Positions 25,455 through 33,684 of a DNA stretch of 64,000 nt are shown here, one piece after another; the stretch's first letter is position 1, and every line of letters starts with the position of its first letter. A program made the position numbers and the translations under genes. The DNA lies in contig NZ_LT635455.1 in NCBI RefSeq assembly GCF_900119915.1, forward strand, positions 806,001 through 870,000, given 5' to 3'. This stretch comes from Olsenella timonensis (GTDB lineage: Bacteria; Actinomycetota; Coriobacteriia; Coriobacteriales; Atopobiaceae). The notes below the pieces were generated by a model. That model was given only the letters and a program-made list of their open reading frames with translations, had not been told where the DNA came from and did no database searches.

Positions 25455-26744
25455 ATGGCAGTTCTCGACCTACGCGTTCTTGTCGCCGGAATCCCCGCTG
25501 GCATCATTCGCCAGGACGAGCACGGTCTCATGACGTTCGCATACGACGAGGACTACCAGGGTCCGCCCCTCTCGCTCTCCATGCCGCTCTCCAACCGCGT
25601 CTACGGGCCCGACGTGATGCGGCCCTATCTCTTTGGCCTGCTGCCGGACAGCGAGCTCCAGCGGCGAGCCATCGCGCGTGAGCTGGGCGTGAGCGCTAAC
25701 AACCCCGTAGCGCTGCTTGCCCATATCGGCCTCGACTGCCCGGGCGCCGTGCAGCTCTGCCTGCCCAAGCGCCTGGATGAGGCCCGCTCCTGTGCCGGCG
25801 AGCGCCGCGAGCTCACGGACCACGAGATTGCCCTGCGCCTCAAGACCGTCCGCGACGAGCCCGAGGTCTCGTGGATGGGGCTCGAGGAGCGCTGGTCGCT
25901 CGGCGGCAACCAAGGCAAGTTCGCGCTTGCGGGGGAGGGCGGCCGCTGGTACGAGTGTCGTGGCGCGGCTCCCACCACGCACATCTTCAAGAACGGCGTC
26001 GTGGGCTTTAGGCTCCAGGCGCTGAACGAGTACGTGTGCATGCGCACGGCCGAGCGCTGCGGCGTGGCAGTGGCCCACGCAGACTATCGCTTCTTCGAGG
26101 ACGAGCCGGCGCTCATCGTGGAGCGCTACGACCGGGTGCGCGATGCGAGTGGCACGGTGGTCCGCATGCATCAGGAGGACCTCTGCCAGGCGCTCTCGGT
26201 CATGCCGGACAGAAAGTACACCGAGGACGGCGGCCCGTCGGCACGCGACGTGATGCGGCTGCTGGCAGGGACCGTCCACGGCAAGCTCAACCTCCTGCTC
26301 TTCTCGCAGCAGCTCTTCTACAACGCGCTGATCGGCGCGCCCGACGCCCATGCCAAGAACTACTCCCTGCTCTTGGGCCTTGGACGCAACGCTGGTCTTG
26401 CCCCCATGTACGACGTCGCCTCCGGTCTGGCCTACGAGAGGCTGCGCCGGCGCCTGCGTCTCGCGATGTCCGTTGGCGGCGAGAACCGCGTGGGCCGCAT
26501 CGGCGCTGGCGCGCTCGAGCGCTACGTTGGCGCGGGCGACCCCGAGTTCGCGGCGCTGCTCGACCGCGCGGGCCTTACGCTGGCGTCGTGCCGCGCCCTC
26601 ATGGCGGACCTCGCCCAGGAGGTCCCCGTTGCGATGGCGGAGGCCTTTGAGGAGTCCGCGGGCGTCCCCGGCGCCGACGAGCTTCGCGAGCACCTCCTCG
26701 AGCCCGTCGTCGCCACCTGCAGGCGCACCCTCGCCTCGCTGTAG
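25455..26744 (+). CDS. hipA: HipA-like serine/threonine kinase toxin
   Basis: A 429-residue toxin of the HipA kinase family. In E. coli it phosphorylates glutamyl-tRNA synthetase and induces dormancy. The visible motifs are the flexible P-loop SLGGNQGKFAL (about 152-162), THIFK (about 176-180), VERYDR and the catalytic loop GAPDAHAKNYSLL (about 295-307). The metal-binding APMYDVAS follows. All key residues are present, so the kinase should be active. The N-terminal part (LPDSELQRRAIARELG) matches the HipA N-terminal subdomain. The likely target gltX is also in this window, but that is only a family-based guess. Confidence 0.92.
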   Translation: MAVLDLRVLVAGIPAGIIRQDEHGLMTFAYDEDYQGPPLSLSMPLSNRVYGPDVMRPYLFGLLPDSELQRRAIARELGVSANNPVALLAHIGLDCPGAVQLCLPKRLDEARSCAGERRELTDHEIALRLKTVRDEPEVSWMGLEERWSLGGNQGKFALAGEGGRWYECRGAAPTTHIFKNGVVGFRLQALNEYVCMRTAERCGVAVAHADYRFFEDEPALIVERYDRVRDASGTVVRMHQEDLCQALSVMPDRKYTEDGGPSARDVMRLLAGTVHGKLNLLLFSQQLFYNALIGAPDAHAKNYSLLLGLGRNAGLAPMYDVASGLAYERLRRRLRLAMSVGGENRVGRIGAGALERYVGAGDPEFAALLDRAGLTLASCRALMADLAQEVPVAMAEAFEESAGVPGADELREHLLEPVVATCRRTLASL

Positions 26745-26789
26745 CGCGCGGGTCGGTCCCCCTCGGCGCGCCTTGGCCGATTGCTCGCT

Positions 26790-26851
26790 GAGACGGAGCA
26801 TCTACGGAAAATCGCCCAAAAATCGGCGCCCTTTTCCGCAGATGCTCCGTC
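26790..26851. repeat. 66-bp-class inverted repeat, copy 1
   Basis: Left arm GAGACGGAGCATCTACGGAA and a right arm ending TTTTCCGCAGATGCTCCGTC. It lies between hipA and the next gene. It belongs to the family also found at 55096, 57256, 61660 and 62956. The right end is slightly decayed (GTCACGG rather than GTCTCGG). Confidence 0.9.
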
Positions 26852-26894
26852 ACGGCGGTATCGTAGACGGGACGCAACGTCGAGAGGAGCGCGC

Positions 26895-27287
26895 ATGCTG
26901 CAGAGGGACTACGTCCTAGAGATCGTCGGCCAGTTCGTGGAGAGCGTCTCCCGAGCGCTGCGCCGTGCGGCGGCGGGTGAGAAGGACGGCCTCGTCGCCA
27001 CCGAGCGGGAGATCGGCGAGCTGCTCGACCTCGACTACGAGACCGCGCTCGCGCTTTCCCCCGACTCCCTCGTCACGATGATGGTGCTCTCGGGCATCGG
27101 GGACTCGGTGGCTGAATACGTCTGCTACGCGCTGGACCGCCTGGCGCGCCTCTACGAGCGCGAGGGCGATGAGGACGCCGCCGGCCTGCGCCGGCTCCAG
27201 GCGAGGGCCGTGGCGGAGTCCTTCGGCTGCGACCCCTCTACGGTGCCGGCCGAGCTCGCCGCGCTGGACGGGGAGCTGTTCGGGTAG
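26895..27287 (+). CDS. Small helical protein of unknown function
   Basis: A 130-residue soluble, mostly helical protein. It starts MLQRDYVLEIVGQFVESVSR and has acidic helices and a C-terminal stretch with an RLYEREGDEDAAGLRRLQAR motif. The layout resembles DUF6483-type proteins, but I cannot confirm this by eye. ATG 26895 has GAGAGGAG upstream; the frame is open back into the inverted repeat, which I exclude. It lies between hipBA and an XRE gene on the other strand. No toxin or enzyme motif is visible. Confidence 0.65.
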   Translation: MLQRDYVLEIVGQFVESVSRALRRAAAGEKDGLVATEREIGELLDLDYETALALSPDSLVTMMVLSGIGDSVAEYVCYALDRLARLYEREGDEDAAGLRRLQARAVAESFGCDPSTVPAELAALDGELFG

Positions 27288-27328
27288 GGCGGCCGCACGG
27301 TCGCGGATTACTGCCCCTGCTCTGCGTC

Positions 27329-27349
27329 GGAAGGACTGGAGTCCCTTCC
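27329..27349. terminator. Hairpin between convergent genes
   Basis: GGAAGGACT and AGTCCCTTCC pair with one bulge in the gap between the small helical gene and the XRE gene on the opposite strand. It may end transcription from both sides. There is no strong T-run. Confidence 0.35.
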
Positions 27350-27382
27350 GCGCCCTCAGCGTGAGAGCGGGCGAGAGGCTTC

Positions 27383-27688
27383 TCAGGGCTGGTCTCGTCG
27401 GAGTAGCTGTTTTGCCTGATAGGTGAACCCCTGGTCCATCCTGAAGGACAAGGCAACCTCAAGCTTCGCGAGCGTGCTCAGGGTGATGTTCTGCTTGCCG
27501 GTGATGATGCGAGAAATCTGGCTTCTGTCCATATCGCAGAGCTCGGCAAGCTCGTTCTGGGTGATTCCAAGCTCCTTCATGCGCGCGTAGACGGATCCGG
27601 AGATATCCATGCGGTGATCGAGGGCGAGGTCCTCAGCGCTGGTTTCCTCGTCGGCGAGCCACGCTAGATTGCTGCCTTCCCTAATCAT
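27383..27688 (-). CDS. XRE/HigA-like antitoxin-type regulator, orphan
   Basis: A 101-residue protein with a helix-turn-helix in the C-terminal half: MKELGITQNELAELCDMDRS, QISRIITGKQNITLSTLAKL, then EVALSFRM. This arrangement is typical of HigA or MqsA-like antitoxins, whose toxin gene normally lies directly upstream on the same strand. Here the IS256 element begins 28 bases upstream of the start, and no toxin ORF is visible beyond it. I chose ATG 27688, preceded by AAGGAGGGGC. It may be a leftover of a toxin-antitoxin pair or may now be driven from the element. Confidence 0.75.
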   Translation of the reverse strand: MIREGSNLAWLADEETSAEDLALDHRMDISGSVYARMKELGITQNELAELCDMDRSQISRIITGKQNITLSTLAKLEVALSFRMDQGFTYQAKQLLRRDQP

Positions 27689-27716
27689 GCGCCCCTCCTT
27701 CGTGGTACCGTCAAGA

Positions 27717-29030
27717 TTCTTGCGCACTTTACGACAACCCCATAGGCCCGCCCTCCGGTGCGTCTACTCGTCCAGCAGCGTCACGTCCAGGTAGCTGCGG
27801 GCGCCCCACTCGCTCTCCGCGACGTACTTCAGTCTCGCGGTCACGAGCATGAGGGCGCTTCTTCCGTCCGGGAAGGTGCCCACCACCCGGGTTCGCCTGC
27901 GGATCTCGCGGTTCAGCCGCTCGATGGCGTTGTTGGTCCTGATCCTCCGCCAGTGCTCGCGGGGGAACCTGGTGTACGCCAGGGTCTCTGCGTAGCCGTC
28001 CATGACGACCTTGGCGGCCTCGTTCAGCTTGGCCGCCCGGAGCTCCGAGGCCACCTCGAGCGCCTTGGCCTCGGCGGCCTCGCGCGACTCCATGGCGTGG
28101 ATCGCCCTGAGCATTGCGGCGACCTTCGGCCGCTTGGACTTGGGTGCCTTGGCCAGCACGTTGCGGTAGAAGTGGACCGTGCAGCGCTGGTAGGCGGCCT
28201 CCGGGAACACCTCGGCGATCGAGCCGACCATCCCGGCCGCCTTGTCGCCCGTGAACATGCGCACGCCGCGCAGCCCGCGCGACTTGAGCCACGAGAGGAA
28301 CTCGCGCCAGCACTCGGCCGACTCGGTGAACCCCTCGGCGGCCCCGATGACCTCGCGGCAGCCGTCGTCGTTGACGCCTATGGCCACCATCACCGCCACG
28401 TTCTCGTAGGAGCCGCCCCAGCTTCTCTTCAGGCAGATCCCGTCGACGTAGACGTAGGGGTAGGCGCGCTCGAGGGGACGGTTGCGCCACTCCTCGACGG
28501 ACGCGAAGGCCTTCTCGTTGAGGTTCGAGACGGTGGAGGCCGAGACGCTGGAGCCCCAGAGAATCTCGCTCACGTCCTCGATGCGCCTCGTCGAGACGCC
28601 CGCGAGGTACATCTCGATCATCGCCTCCTCGACGCCGGTCTCCCGCCTGCGGTAGCGCTCGATGATCGCCGTGGTGAAGCGCATGCCCTTGAGCTTGGGC
28701 ATCCTGATCGTCACCTCGCCGGACGTCGTCGCGAGCTTCCGCTCGTAGTGTCCGGCGCGGTAGGCCTCGCGGTCGGCGGTGCGCTCGTAGCGCTCGGCGC
28801 CGACGAGGTTTCCGGCCTCCTCCTCGAGGAGGCCGTTCAGCGTGTCCTCGACGGTCCTCCTGACGAGCTCGCCGAGATCGGCCCTCAGGGATTCCTCGTT
28901 CAAAGATACAATGGGATCGGGCATGGTCTACCTCCAGCATGTTTCTTGTCTAGGCAACTCGAATCATACCGGGGCGGGCCGTGCCCTCCTCTCTGTCTGG
29001 ACGCTATTCCGCTGTCAAAGTGCGCAAGAA
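27717..29030 (-). mobile_element. IS256-family insertion sequence, complete
   Basis: A 1314-bp element with perfect 14-bp terminal inverted repeats TTCTTGCGCACTTT at 27717-27730 and 29017-29030, flanking one intact transposase. Length and layout suit IS256. I see no matching 8-9 bp target duplication (left flank CGTCAAGA, right flank ATTGTACG), which suggests rearrangement after insertion or a misjudged end. Confidence 0.85.
27764..28924 (-). CDS. IS256-family transposase (Mutator type)
   Basis: A 386-residue transposase. The first catalytic Asp lies in VYVDGICLKRSW (about 157-168). The second is in MFTGDKAAGM (about 220). The Glu is in NNAIERLNREIRRRTRVV (about 335-352), a highly conserved IS256 stretch. 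The N-terminal helical part (NGLLEEEAGNLVGAERYER) is also typical. The start ATG 28924 has GGAGG six bases upstream. No frameshift is seen, so the element could be active. Confidence 0.95.
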   Translation of the reverse strand: MPDPIVSLNEESLRADLGELVRRTVEDTLNGLLEEEAGNLVGAERYERTADREAYRAGHYERKLATTSGEVTIRMPKLKGMRFTTAIIERYRRRETGVEEAMIEMYLAGVSTRRIEDVSEILWGSSVSASTVSNLNEKAFASVEEWRNRPLERAYPYVYVDGICLKRSWGGSYENVAVMVAIGVNDDGCREVIGAAEGFTESAECWREFLSWLKSRGLRGVRMFTGDKAAGMVGSIAEVFPEAAYQRCTVHFYRNVLAKAPKSKRPKVAAMLRAIHAMESREAAEAKALEVASELRAAKLNEAAKVVMDGYAETLAYTRFPREHWRRIRTNNAIERLNREIRRRTRVVGTFPDGRSALMLVTARLKYVAESEWGARSYLDVTLLDE

Positions 29031-29207
29031 ATTGTACGTTACCTCCTTCGTGATGATTGACTTATCACACACATTCCGTTCATTTGCGGTTGTCTTTACC
29101 CGGTGAATCGGTAAGTCGCCACCCTTGCTAACGTTGGTCGACGTGGCTCCTCGCGGTCCTGCTGATAGAATGGACTCAAGTCGACCACCCTATAGTCTGG
29201 GGGACCT

Positions 29208-30590
29208 ATGAACCTCGCACTGCGCCTCAAGAGCCTAGAGCTGAGGAACTTCCACCGCTTTGAGAGGTTTTCCATAGACTTTGACGACCATATGACCGTT
29301 CTCGTTGGCGACAACGGGTCCGGTAAGTCGTCTCTTCTCGCTGCTGCGGCAGTCGCGGTAGGAACGCTCTTCATAAAGTTTGACAACGTTCCCACTAGGT
29401 CGATCCTCCGCTCGGACGCCCGTGTGAAGAGCTTTGACTACGGAGAAACAATAGACTTGCAGGAGCAGTATCCGGTTGAGGTCACGGCTCGGGGCTCTGT
29501 CGCGGAGGGGGATTCCGGGAATGTCCCGGAGGGCGCGCAATCCGGCATCTGGACCAGGCGTCTGACCACCTCGAACGGAAAAACAACCTATGGTGACGCC
29601 GGATTCATGGTCGCATGGTCCGACGAGATTGCCCGGCGCGTTCAGGATGGGGACGCAAATCTTGTGCTCCCCGTCGTGTCGTATTACGGAACCGGGCGCC
29701 TGTGGGCCAAGAAGCGCCGCAAGTCCGAACGCAAGCAGCGCTTCTCTCGCCTTGACGGTTATCGTGACGCGCTCGACGCAGAGACGAACGAGGACCAGAT
29801 GCTCTCTTGGTTCTTCAAGATGGCAGTGCAGGATGCGCAGCGTGCGCAGGGCCTTTCGCCTGACGGGAGGAGTGCCCTCTATGCCGCGGTGAGAAGGGCC
29901 ATCGCGCAGTGCTTTACGAGAATCACCAAGAGAGAGCGCGTCGAGGTCTCCTACAACTTTGACACCGACGACATCGAGGTCACGCACCTCGATGGCGAGG
30001 GCAACGTCCGGAGAATGCCCATGAGCCTGTTGAGCGATGGGTACAAGACCACACTCAGCATGATCGCGGATATCGCATATCGAATGGCCCTGCTCAACCC
30101 CATGCTGGGTGATCGGGTCCTGGAAAGTCCGGGGGTTGTGCTCATCGACGAGGTTGACCTTCATCTGCACCCCCTCTGGCAGGCACAGATTCTCGGCGAT
30201 CTTCGCTCGATTTTCCCCAACGTGCAGTTCATCGTTTCCACCCATGCTCCCGTCGTCGTCTCTTCGGTGAGAGCGGAACACGTCCGGGTTCTTCGTGGGG
30301 GAGAAGGCAGCAAGAGCGAGTGCGCCGAGATGCCGCATGGCCAGACGTATGGCAGTGACGTGGGACGCACGCTCGAAAGCGTCATGGGTGCCCCCGAGCG
30401 GCCCGAGGAGATACGTCGAAAGTTCGATGAGTTCTATGAAAAGCTTGACCAACTGAGCCTTATGGAGCGGCCCGACTTTGCTGTTGCGGAGAAAATGCTC
30501 GATGACCTTGAAAGGGAGATTGGGCCGAACGACACGGATCTCGTTGCCGCCCGAACTGCGCTCGAGCTCGAGATTGTCGACTGCCTATGA
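29208..30590 (+). CDS. ptuA: PtuA-like ATPase of a Septu-type defence pair
   Basis: A 460-residue SMC/RecF-like ATPase. Walker A is LVGDNGSGKSSLL (about 36-48), the signature-like loop is LLSDGYKTTLSM (about 275-286), and Walker B is VVLIDEVDLHLHP (about 308-320), followed by FIVSTHAP. The insert between Walker A and the signature is short of a true coiled coil. Its stop overlaps the start of the HNH gene (ATGA), so the two proteins are made together. ATPase plus HNH nuclease is the layout of Septu (PtuA/PtuB), which blocks phage growth. No reverse transcriptase is adjacent, so this is not a retron-associated version. Exact subtype is not decided. Confidence 0.75.
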   Translation: MNLALRLKSLELRNFHRFERFSIDFDDHMTVLVGDNGSGKSSLLAAAAVAVGTLFIKFDNVPTRSILRSDARVKSFDYGETIDLQEQYPVEVTARGSVAEGDSGNVPEGAQSGIWTRRLTTSNGKTTYGDAGFMVAWSDEIARRVQDGDANLVLPVVSYYGTGRLWAKKRRKSERKQRFSRLDGYRDALDAETNEDQMLSWFFKMAVQDAQRAQGLSPDGRSALYAAVRRAIAQCFTRITKRERVEVSYNFDTDDIEVTHLDGEGNVRRMPMSLLSDGYKTTLSMIADIAYRMALLNPMLGDRVLESPGVVLIDEVDLHLHPLWQAQILGDLRSIFPNVQFIVSTHAPVVVSSVRAEHVRVLRGGEGSKSECAEMPHGQTYGSDVGRTLESVMGAPERPEEIRRKFDEFYEKLDQLSLMERPDFAVAEKMLDDLEREIGPNDTDLVAARTALELEIVDCL

Positions 30591-31300
30591 TTCCGATTCA
30601 AAAGGGTGCTGCGCCCAGGGAGCTGGGTATCAGGATTAGGGAGATCAAGGCCACCCCCGATATGACCCTGAATTGGCCCAACATCTCTGGGACATTGGGC
30701 GGAGCTGCCGGCGCCAAGGGCAAGAACAAGGGAAGCGTCGTTGATGCAGTAAAGAGGGCCCTGCTCAGGGATCAGGGCGGCCTTTGTGCGTACTGCATGA
30801 GGAAGATTGACCTTGGCAACTCCCACGTCGAGCACGTCGTTCCCCAGAGCGAGGGGCGTGGCTCCGATGACATGTTGTCGGTCGACTACGGGAACATGCT
30901 CGCCGTGTGCGACGGATTCGAAGGCGACAGGAACGGGCTGACATGTGACCGAGCCCGAGGGAACAAGAAGATGACCGTGAGCCCGCTCAAGCCGCAGACC
31001 CTTGAGGGCATCAGGTACGGTCGAGACGGAAAGATTCGGAGCGACCGGTCAGAGATCGAGGGTGACCTGACAAAGACGCTCAACCTGAATCAGGAGTCGC
31101 TGAGAAAGAACCGCAAGGCAGTGATTGACCAACTGGCGCGCTATTTCAAAAAGATTGATGAGCGAGGGGGGTCTGTGGCTGACCATTGCAAGAAGCAGCT
31201 GGACGCTCTCAGGTCTGAGACGTGCCAGAAGAGCGAGTATCAGGGCGTGAGAATCTACTTCTTCGAGAAGAGGCTGCGGGCAGAGGGCAAACGAGGGTAA
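30587..31300 (+). CDS. ptuB: PtuB-like HNH endonuclease of a Septu-type pair
   Basis: A 237-residue nuclease of the TIGR02646-like HNH group. The N-terminus MIPIQKGAAPRELGIRIREI is typical. The zinc/HNH core is GLCAYCMRKI (about 66-75), VEHVVPQSEG (about 85-94), then YGNMLAVCDG and LTCDRARGNK. The His-Asn-His positions are preserved. In Septu systems the PtuB-like nuclease is assembled on PtuA and cuts nucleic acid during phage attack. The start overlaps ptuA. The C-terminal third is charged and helical (QESLRKNRKAVIDQLARYFK). Confidence 0.78.
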   Translation: MIPIQKGAAPRELGIRIREIKATPDMTLNWPNISGTLGGAAGAKGKNKGSVVDAVKRALLRDQGGLCAYCMRKIDLGNSHVEHVVPQSEGRGSDDMLSVDYGNMLAVCDGFEGDRNGLTCDRARGNKKMTVSPLKPQTLEGIRYGRDGKIRSDRSEIEGDLTKTLNLNQESLRKNRKAVIDQLARYFKKIDERGGSVADHCKKQLDALRSETCQKSEYQGVRIYFFEKRLRAEGKRG

Positions 31301-31343
31301 GGACCCTGCGAGAGAATCCGTCTCCAACGCGGTTCCTGTGAGG

Positions 31344-31679
31344 CTACCTATCGCGCAGCGCCTCCGACTGGGCCATGCGCACGAGCTTCTTCTTGAGCTC
31401 GCAGATCTTCTGGTCCTGCGTGAACGTGCGGACGAGAAGGACGAGGATGCCGCAGCAGAAGATGAAGTTCACGGGTGCGTCAAATCCGAGGACGCCGGAC
31501 GCCCAGTATGCGATCTGGGGAAAGAGGGCGAGCACGAGCAGGGCGACGACGATTATCAGCCAGAAGATGGAGTCGGCGATCTCGAGGTTGGACTTGCGGA
31601 TGCGACGCAGCACGAAGAGCAGGATGAGCAGGGCGCAGACGATGAGGGATATCCGGAGCGGCGTGTTCACAGAGATCAC
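31344..31679 (-). CDS. DUF2304-family small membrane protein
   Basis: About 111 residues with three membrane helices: RISLIVCALLILLFVLRRI, then SIFWLIIVVALLVLALFPQI, then FIFCCGILVLLVRTF. A coiled, charged tail (QDQKICELKKKLVRMAQ) follows. The fold and the position behind a GT2 gene fit DUF2304, a frequent partner of polyprenyl-phosphate sugar synthases. GTG 31679 overlaps the upstream stop (GTGA). GTG 31688 is also possible. Together with the GT2 it probably delivers a lipid-linked sugar to the outer face. Confidence 0.75.
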   Translation of the reverse strand: MISVNTPLRISLIVCALLILLFVLRRIRKSNLEIADSIFWLIIVVALLVLALFPQIAYWASGVLGFDAPVNFIFCCGILVLLVRTFTQDQKICELKKKLVRMAQSEALRDR

Positions 31680-32356
31680 CTGAACCACTGGACGAGGAGG
31701 ATGGACGTGCAGGCGCGTGCCATGTAGGAGATCGAGCGGCGAAGGTCGAGGTAGGACTCGCCCGCCTCGCGCTCGCGCATCTCCACTTGGACCTCGCGGA
31801 CGTGCGCTCCGCGGCGCATGAGATAGGCCACGGAGTCGGGCTCCGGCCCAAAGTCGAAGCGCCTGGCAAACTCTTCCATCATGGAACGGTCATACAGGCG
31901 CATCCCCGAGGTCGGATCCGCGACGCGCTGGCCGGTGGTGACCCTGATCAGGGCGGACAGCAGCCTCGAGCCGATCATGCGAGCGGAGAGAGACTTTCGC
32001 GCGCTCACGAACCGCGACCCTATCACGATGTTCGCCCCCGTGTGCTCCATCTCTGCGACCATGAGCGGGACGTAACCAGGAACGTGCTGGCCGTCTGCGT
32101 CGAACTGGATGACGGCGTCAAAGCCATGGGCCAGGGCGTATCTGACGCCGGTCTGGAATCCCGCCGTGAGGCCGAGGTTGGTGGGGTGCGTCACATGGTG
32201 GTACCCGTGCTCGCGGCAGATGGCCTCGGTGGCGTCGGAGGAGCCGTCGTTGACGATGAGGTAGTCACAGCCCGTGTCCGCCGCGAGGAACTCCTCGACG
32301 GTGGAGACGATGGACTCCTGCTCGTTGTAGGCAGGGATGATGGCGAGTACGCGCAT
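31676..32356 (-). CDS. GT2 glycosyltransferase, polyprenyl-phosphate sugar type
   Basis: A 226-residue GT-A glycosyltransferase. The nucleotide-binding start is VLAIIPAYNEQESI, then LIVNDGSSDAT (about 37-47). The DxD-type motif is IQFDADGQH (about 85-93), and SGMRLYDRSMMEEF lies near the acceptor site. The short length and sequence resemble dolichol-phosphate mannose synthase relatives that load a sugar onto undecaprenyl phosphate. I chose ATG 32356; the frame is open further. The DUF2304 gene follows with an overlap. It faces away from the GT4 gene at 32518, so promoters for both lie in between. Confidence 0.88.
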   Translation of the reverse strand: MRVLAIIPAYNEQESIVSTVEEFLAADTGCDYLIVNDGSSDATEAICREHGYHHVTHPTNLGLTAGFQTGVRYALAHGFDAVIQFDADGQHVPGYVPLMVAEMEHTGANIVIGSRFVSARKSLSARMIGSRLLSALIRVTTGQRVADPTSGMRLYDRSMMEEFARRFDFGPEPDSVAYLMRRGAHVREVQVEMREREAGESYLDLRRSISYMARACTSILLVQWFR

Positions 32357-32517
32357 GGTGCTCCGAGATTCTTCTGACACTCCGTATCCTAATACGCGGC
32401 AACGAGTATACCCCAGTCGTCTCGTTGCCCGCCGACGGACGAGGGGGAAGTCGGCCAGAGATGCCCGGTACAATGGGGAAGCGTCGGCAACCATTCGAGG
32501 GCACTGGAGGCGATTGC

Positions 32518-33684
32518 GTGGACGAAGCTGGGTCGGCTGGCACCGGAGCCTATGCGCTCTTCTCGCCGCACTATCCTCCTCACTTGGGTGGGATAGAGAA
32601 CTTCACGCAGAACCTTGCCGCGGCGCTCGCCCGGCGAGGCAACGACGTCATCGTGGTTACCAACGACACCGAGGGGATCGGCTCCGGCTTCAGCAACGAG
32701 GACGGCATCAAGGTGCTCCGGCTCCCCTGCGTCCCGCTCGTATCGGGTCGGTTCCCCGTGGCGCGTCGTCGGGCGGAGCGTCGGCGCCTTCTGTCCACGC
32801 TGGACTCCATTCCGCTTGCCGGTGTTCTGGTCAACGCGCGCTTCTACCCGCACTCGCTCCTGGGGATGCGCATCGCCCGTCGTCACTGTCTCACGCCTGC
32901 GGTGCTCGACCATGGGTCTGCATACCTCTCGTTCAGCAGCCCCGTGCTCGACCCGGCTGTCAGGTGCTACGAGCGCCTCATCACGGCGTGGGGTCGGCGA
33001 TACGGCGCCGCCTACTACGGGATCTCCGAGAAGAGCGTCGAGTGGCTCAGGTCATTTGGCATCGAGGCGAGAGGGGTCATCACCAATTCGATCGACGCCG
33101 TTGCCTACCGGGAGGGCGCCTCGGCCAGAGACTTTCGCTCGGAGCTGGGAGCTGGAGCTGAGCAGACGGTCGTGGCCTTCGTCGGCAGACTGATTCCCGA
33201 GAAGGGGGTGCGCGCGCTCGTCGAGGCGTCCCGAGACGACCGTCTCGCGGGGGCCAACGTGACCATCGTGCTTGCGGGTGACGGTCCGCTCGCAGACGAG
33301 GTGCGGGCGGCGGAGGGCGCCACACTCCGATGGCTGGGAAGGCTGAGCCGTGAGGACACGGCTGCCCTTCTGCTCCAGTCGGATCTTCTCTGCCTGCCCT
33401 CGCGCTCCGAGGGCTTCTCGACCACGCTGCTCGAGGCGTCCGCGTGTGGCTGTCCCTCGCTCGTGACCGATGTGGGCGGGGCGCGAGAGCTGATTCCCGA
33501 TCAGAGCTACGGGCGTATTATGTCGGACGCGTCCGCTGGACAGGTCGTCTCGGGCATCGTCGAGCTCGCGTCCCATCGCGACGCGCTCATATCGATGGGG
33601 GAGCGCTGTCGCGCACGCGTCGAGGGGCTCTTCTCATGGGACGAGGTCGCGCGGCGCGTCGAGCGGGAGCTCCGGCGAGGCTAG
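32518..33684 (+). CDS. GT4 glycosyltransferase
   Basis: A 388-residue GT-B enzyme. The N-terminal Rossmann half has SPHYPPHLGGIENFTQNLAA, with the Gly-Gly loop. The C-terminal half has VVAFVGRLIPEKGVRALVEA (about 215-234) and the nucleotide-sugar EX7E-type motif SRSEGFSTTLLEASACG (about 295-311). It probably adds a sugar to a growing lipid-linked surface glycan at the inner membrane face. GTG 32518 has CTGGAGG seven bases upstream and begins where homology starts, so I prefer it to TTG 32425 or ATG 32461. Its stop overlaps that of the convergent licCA-like gene. Confidence 0.85.
   Translation: MDEAGSAGTGAYALFSPHYPPHLGGIENFTQNLAAALARRGNDVIVVTNDTEGIGSGFSNEDGIKVLRLPCVPLVSGRFPVARRRAERRRLLSTLDSIPLAGVLVNARFYPHSLLGMRIARRHCLTPAVLDHGSAYLSFSSPVLDPAVRCYERLITAWGRRYGAAYYGISEKSVEWLRSFGIEARGVITNSIDAVAYREGASARDFRSELGAGAEQTVVAFVGRLIPEKGVRALVEASRDDRLAGANVTIVLAGDGPLADEVRAAEGATLRWLGRLSREDTAALLLQSDLLCLPSRSEGFSTTLLEASACGCPSLVTDVGGARELIPDQSYGRIMSDASAGQVVSGIVELASHRDALISMGERCRARVEGLFSWDEVARRVERELRRG

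Noticed and set aside
27717-29030. Target-site duplication of the IS256 element
   Set aside because: The 8-9 bases on the two sides do not match, so no duplication can be claimed.
29208-31300. Retron interpretation of the ATPase-HNH pair
   Set aside because: No reverse transcriptase gene or msr/msd-like structure is visible nearby.
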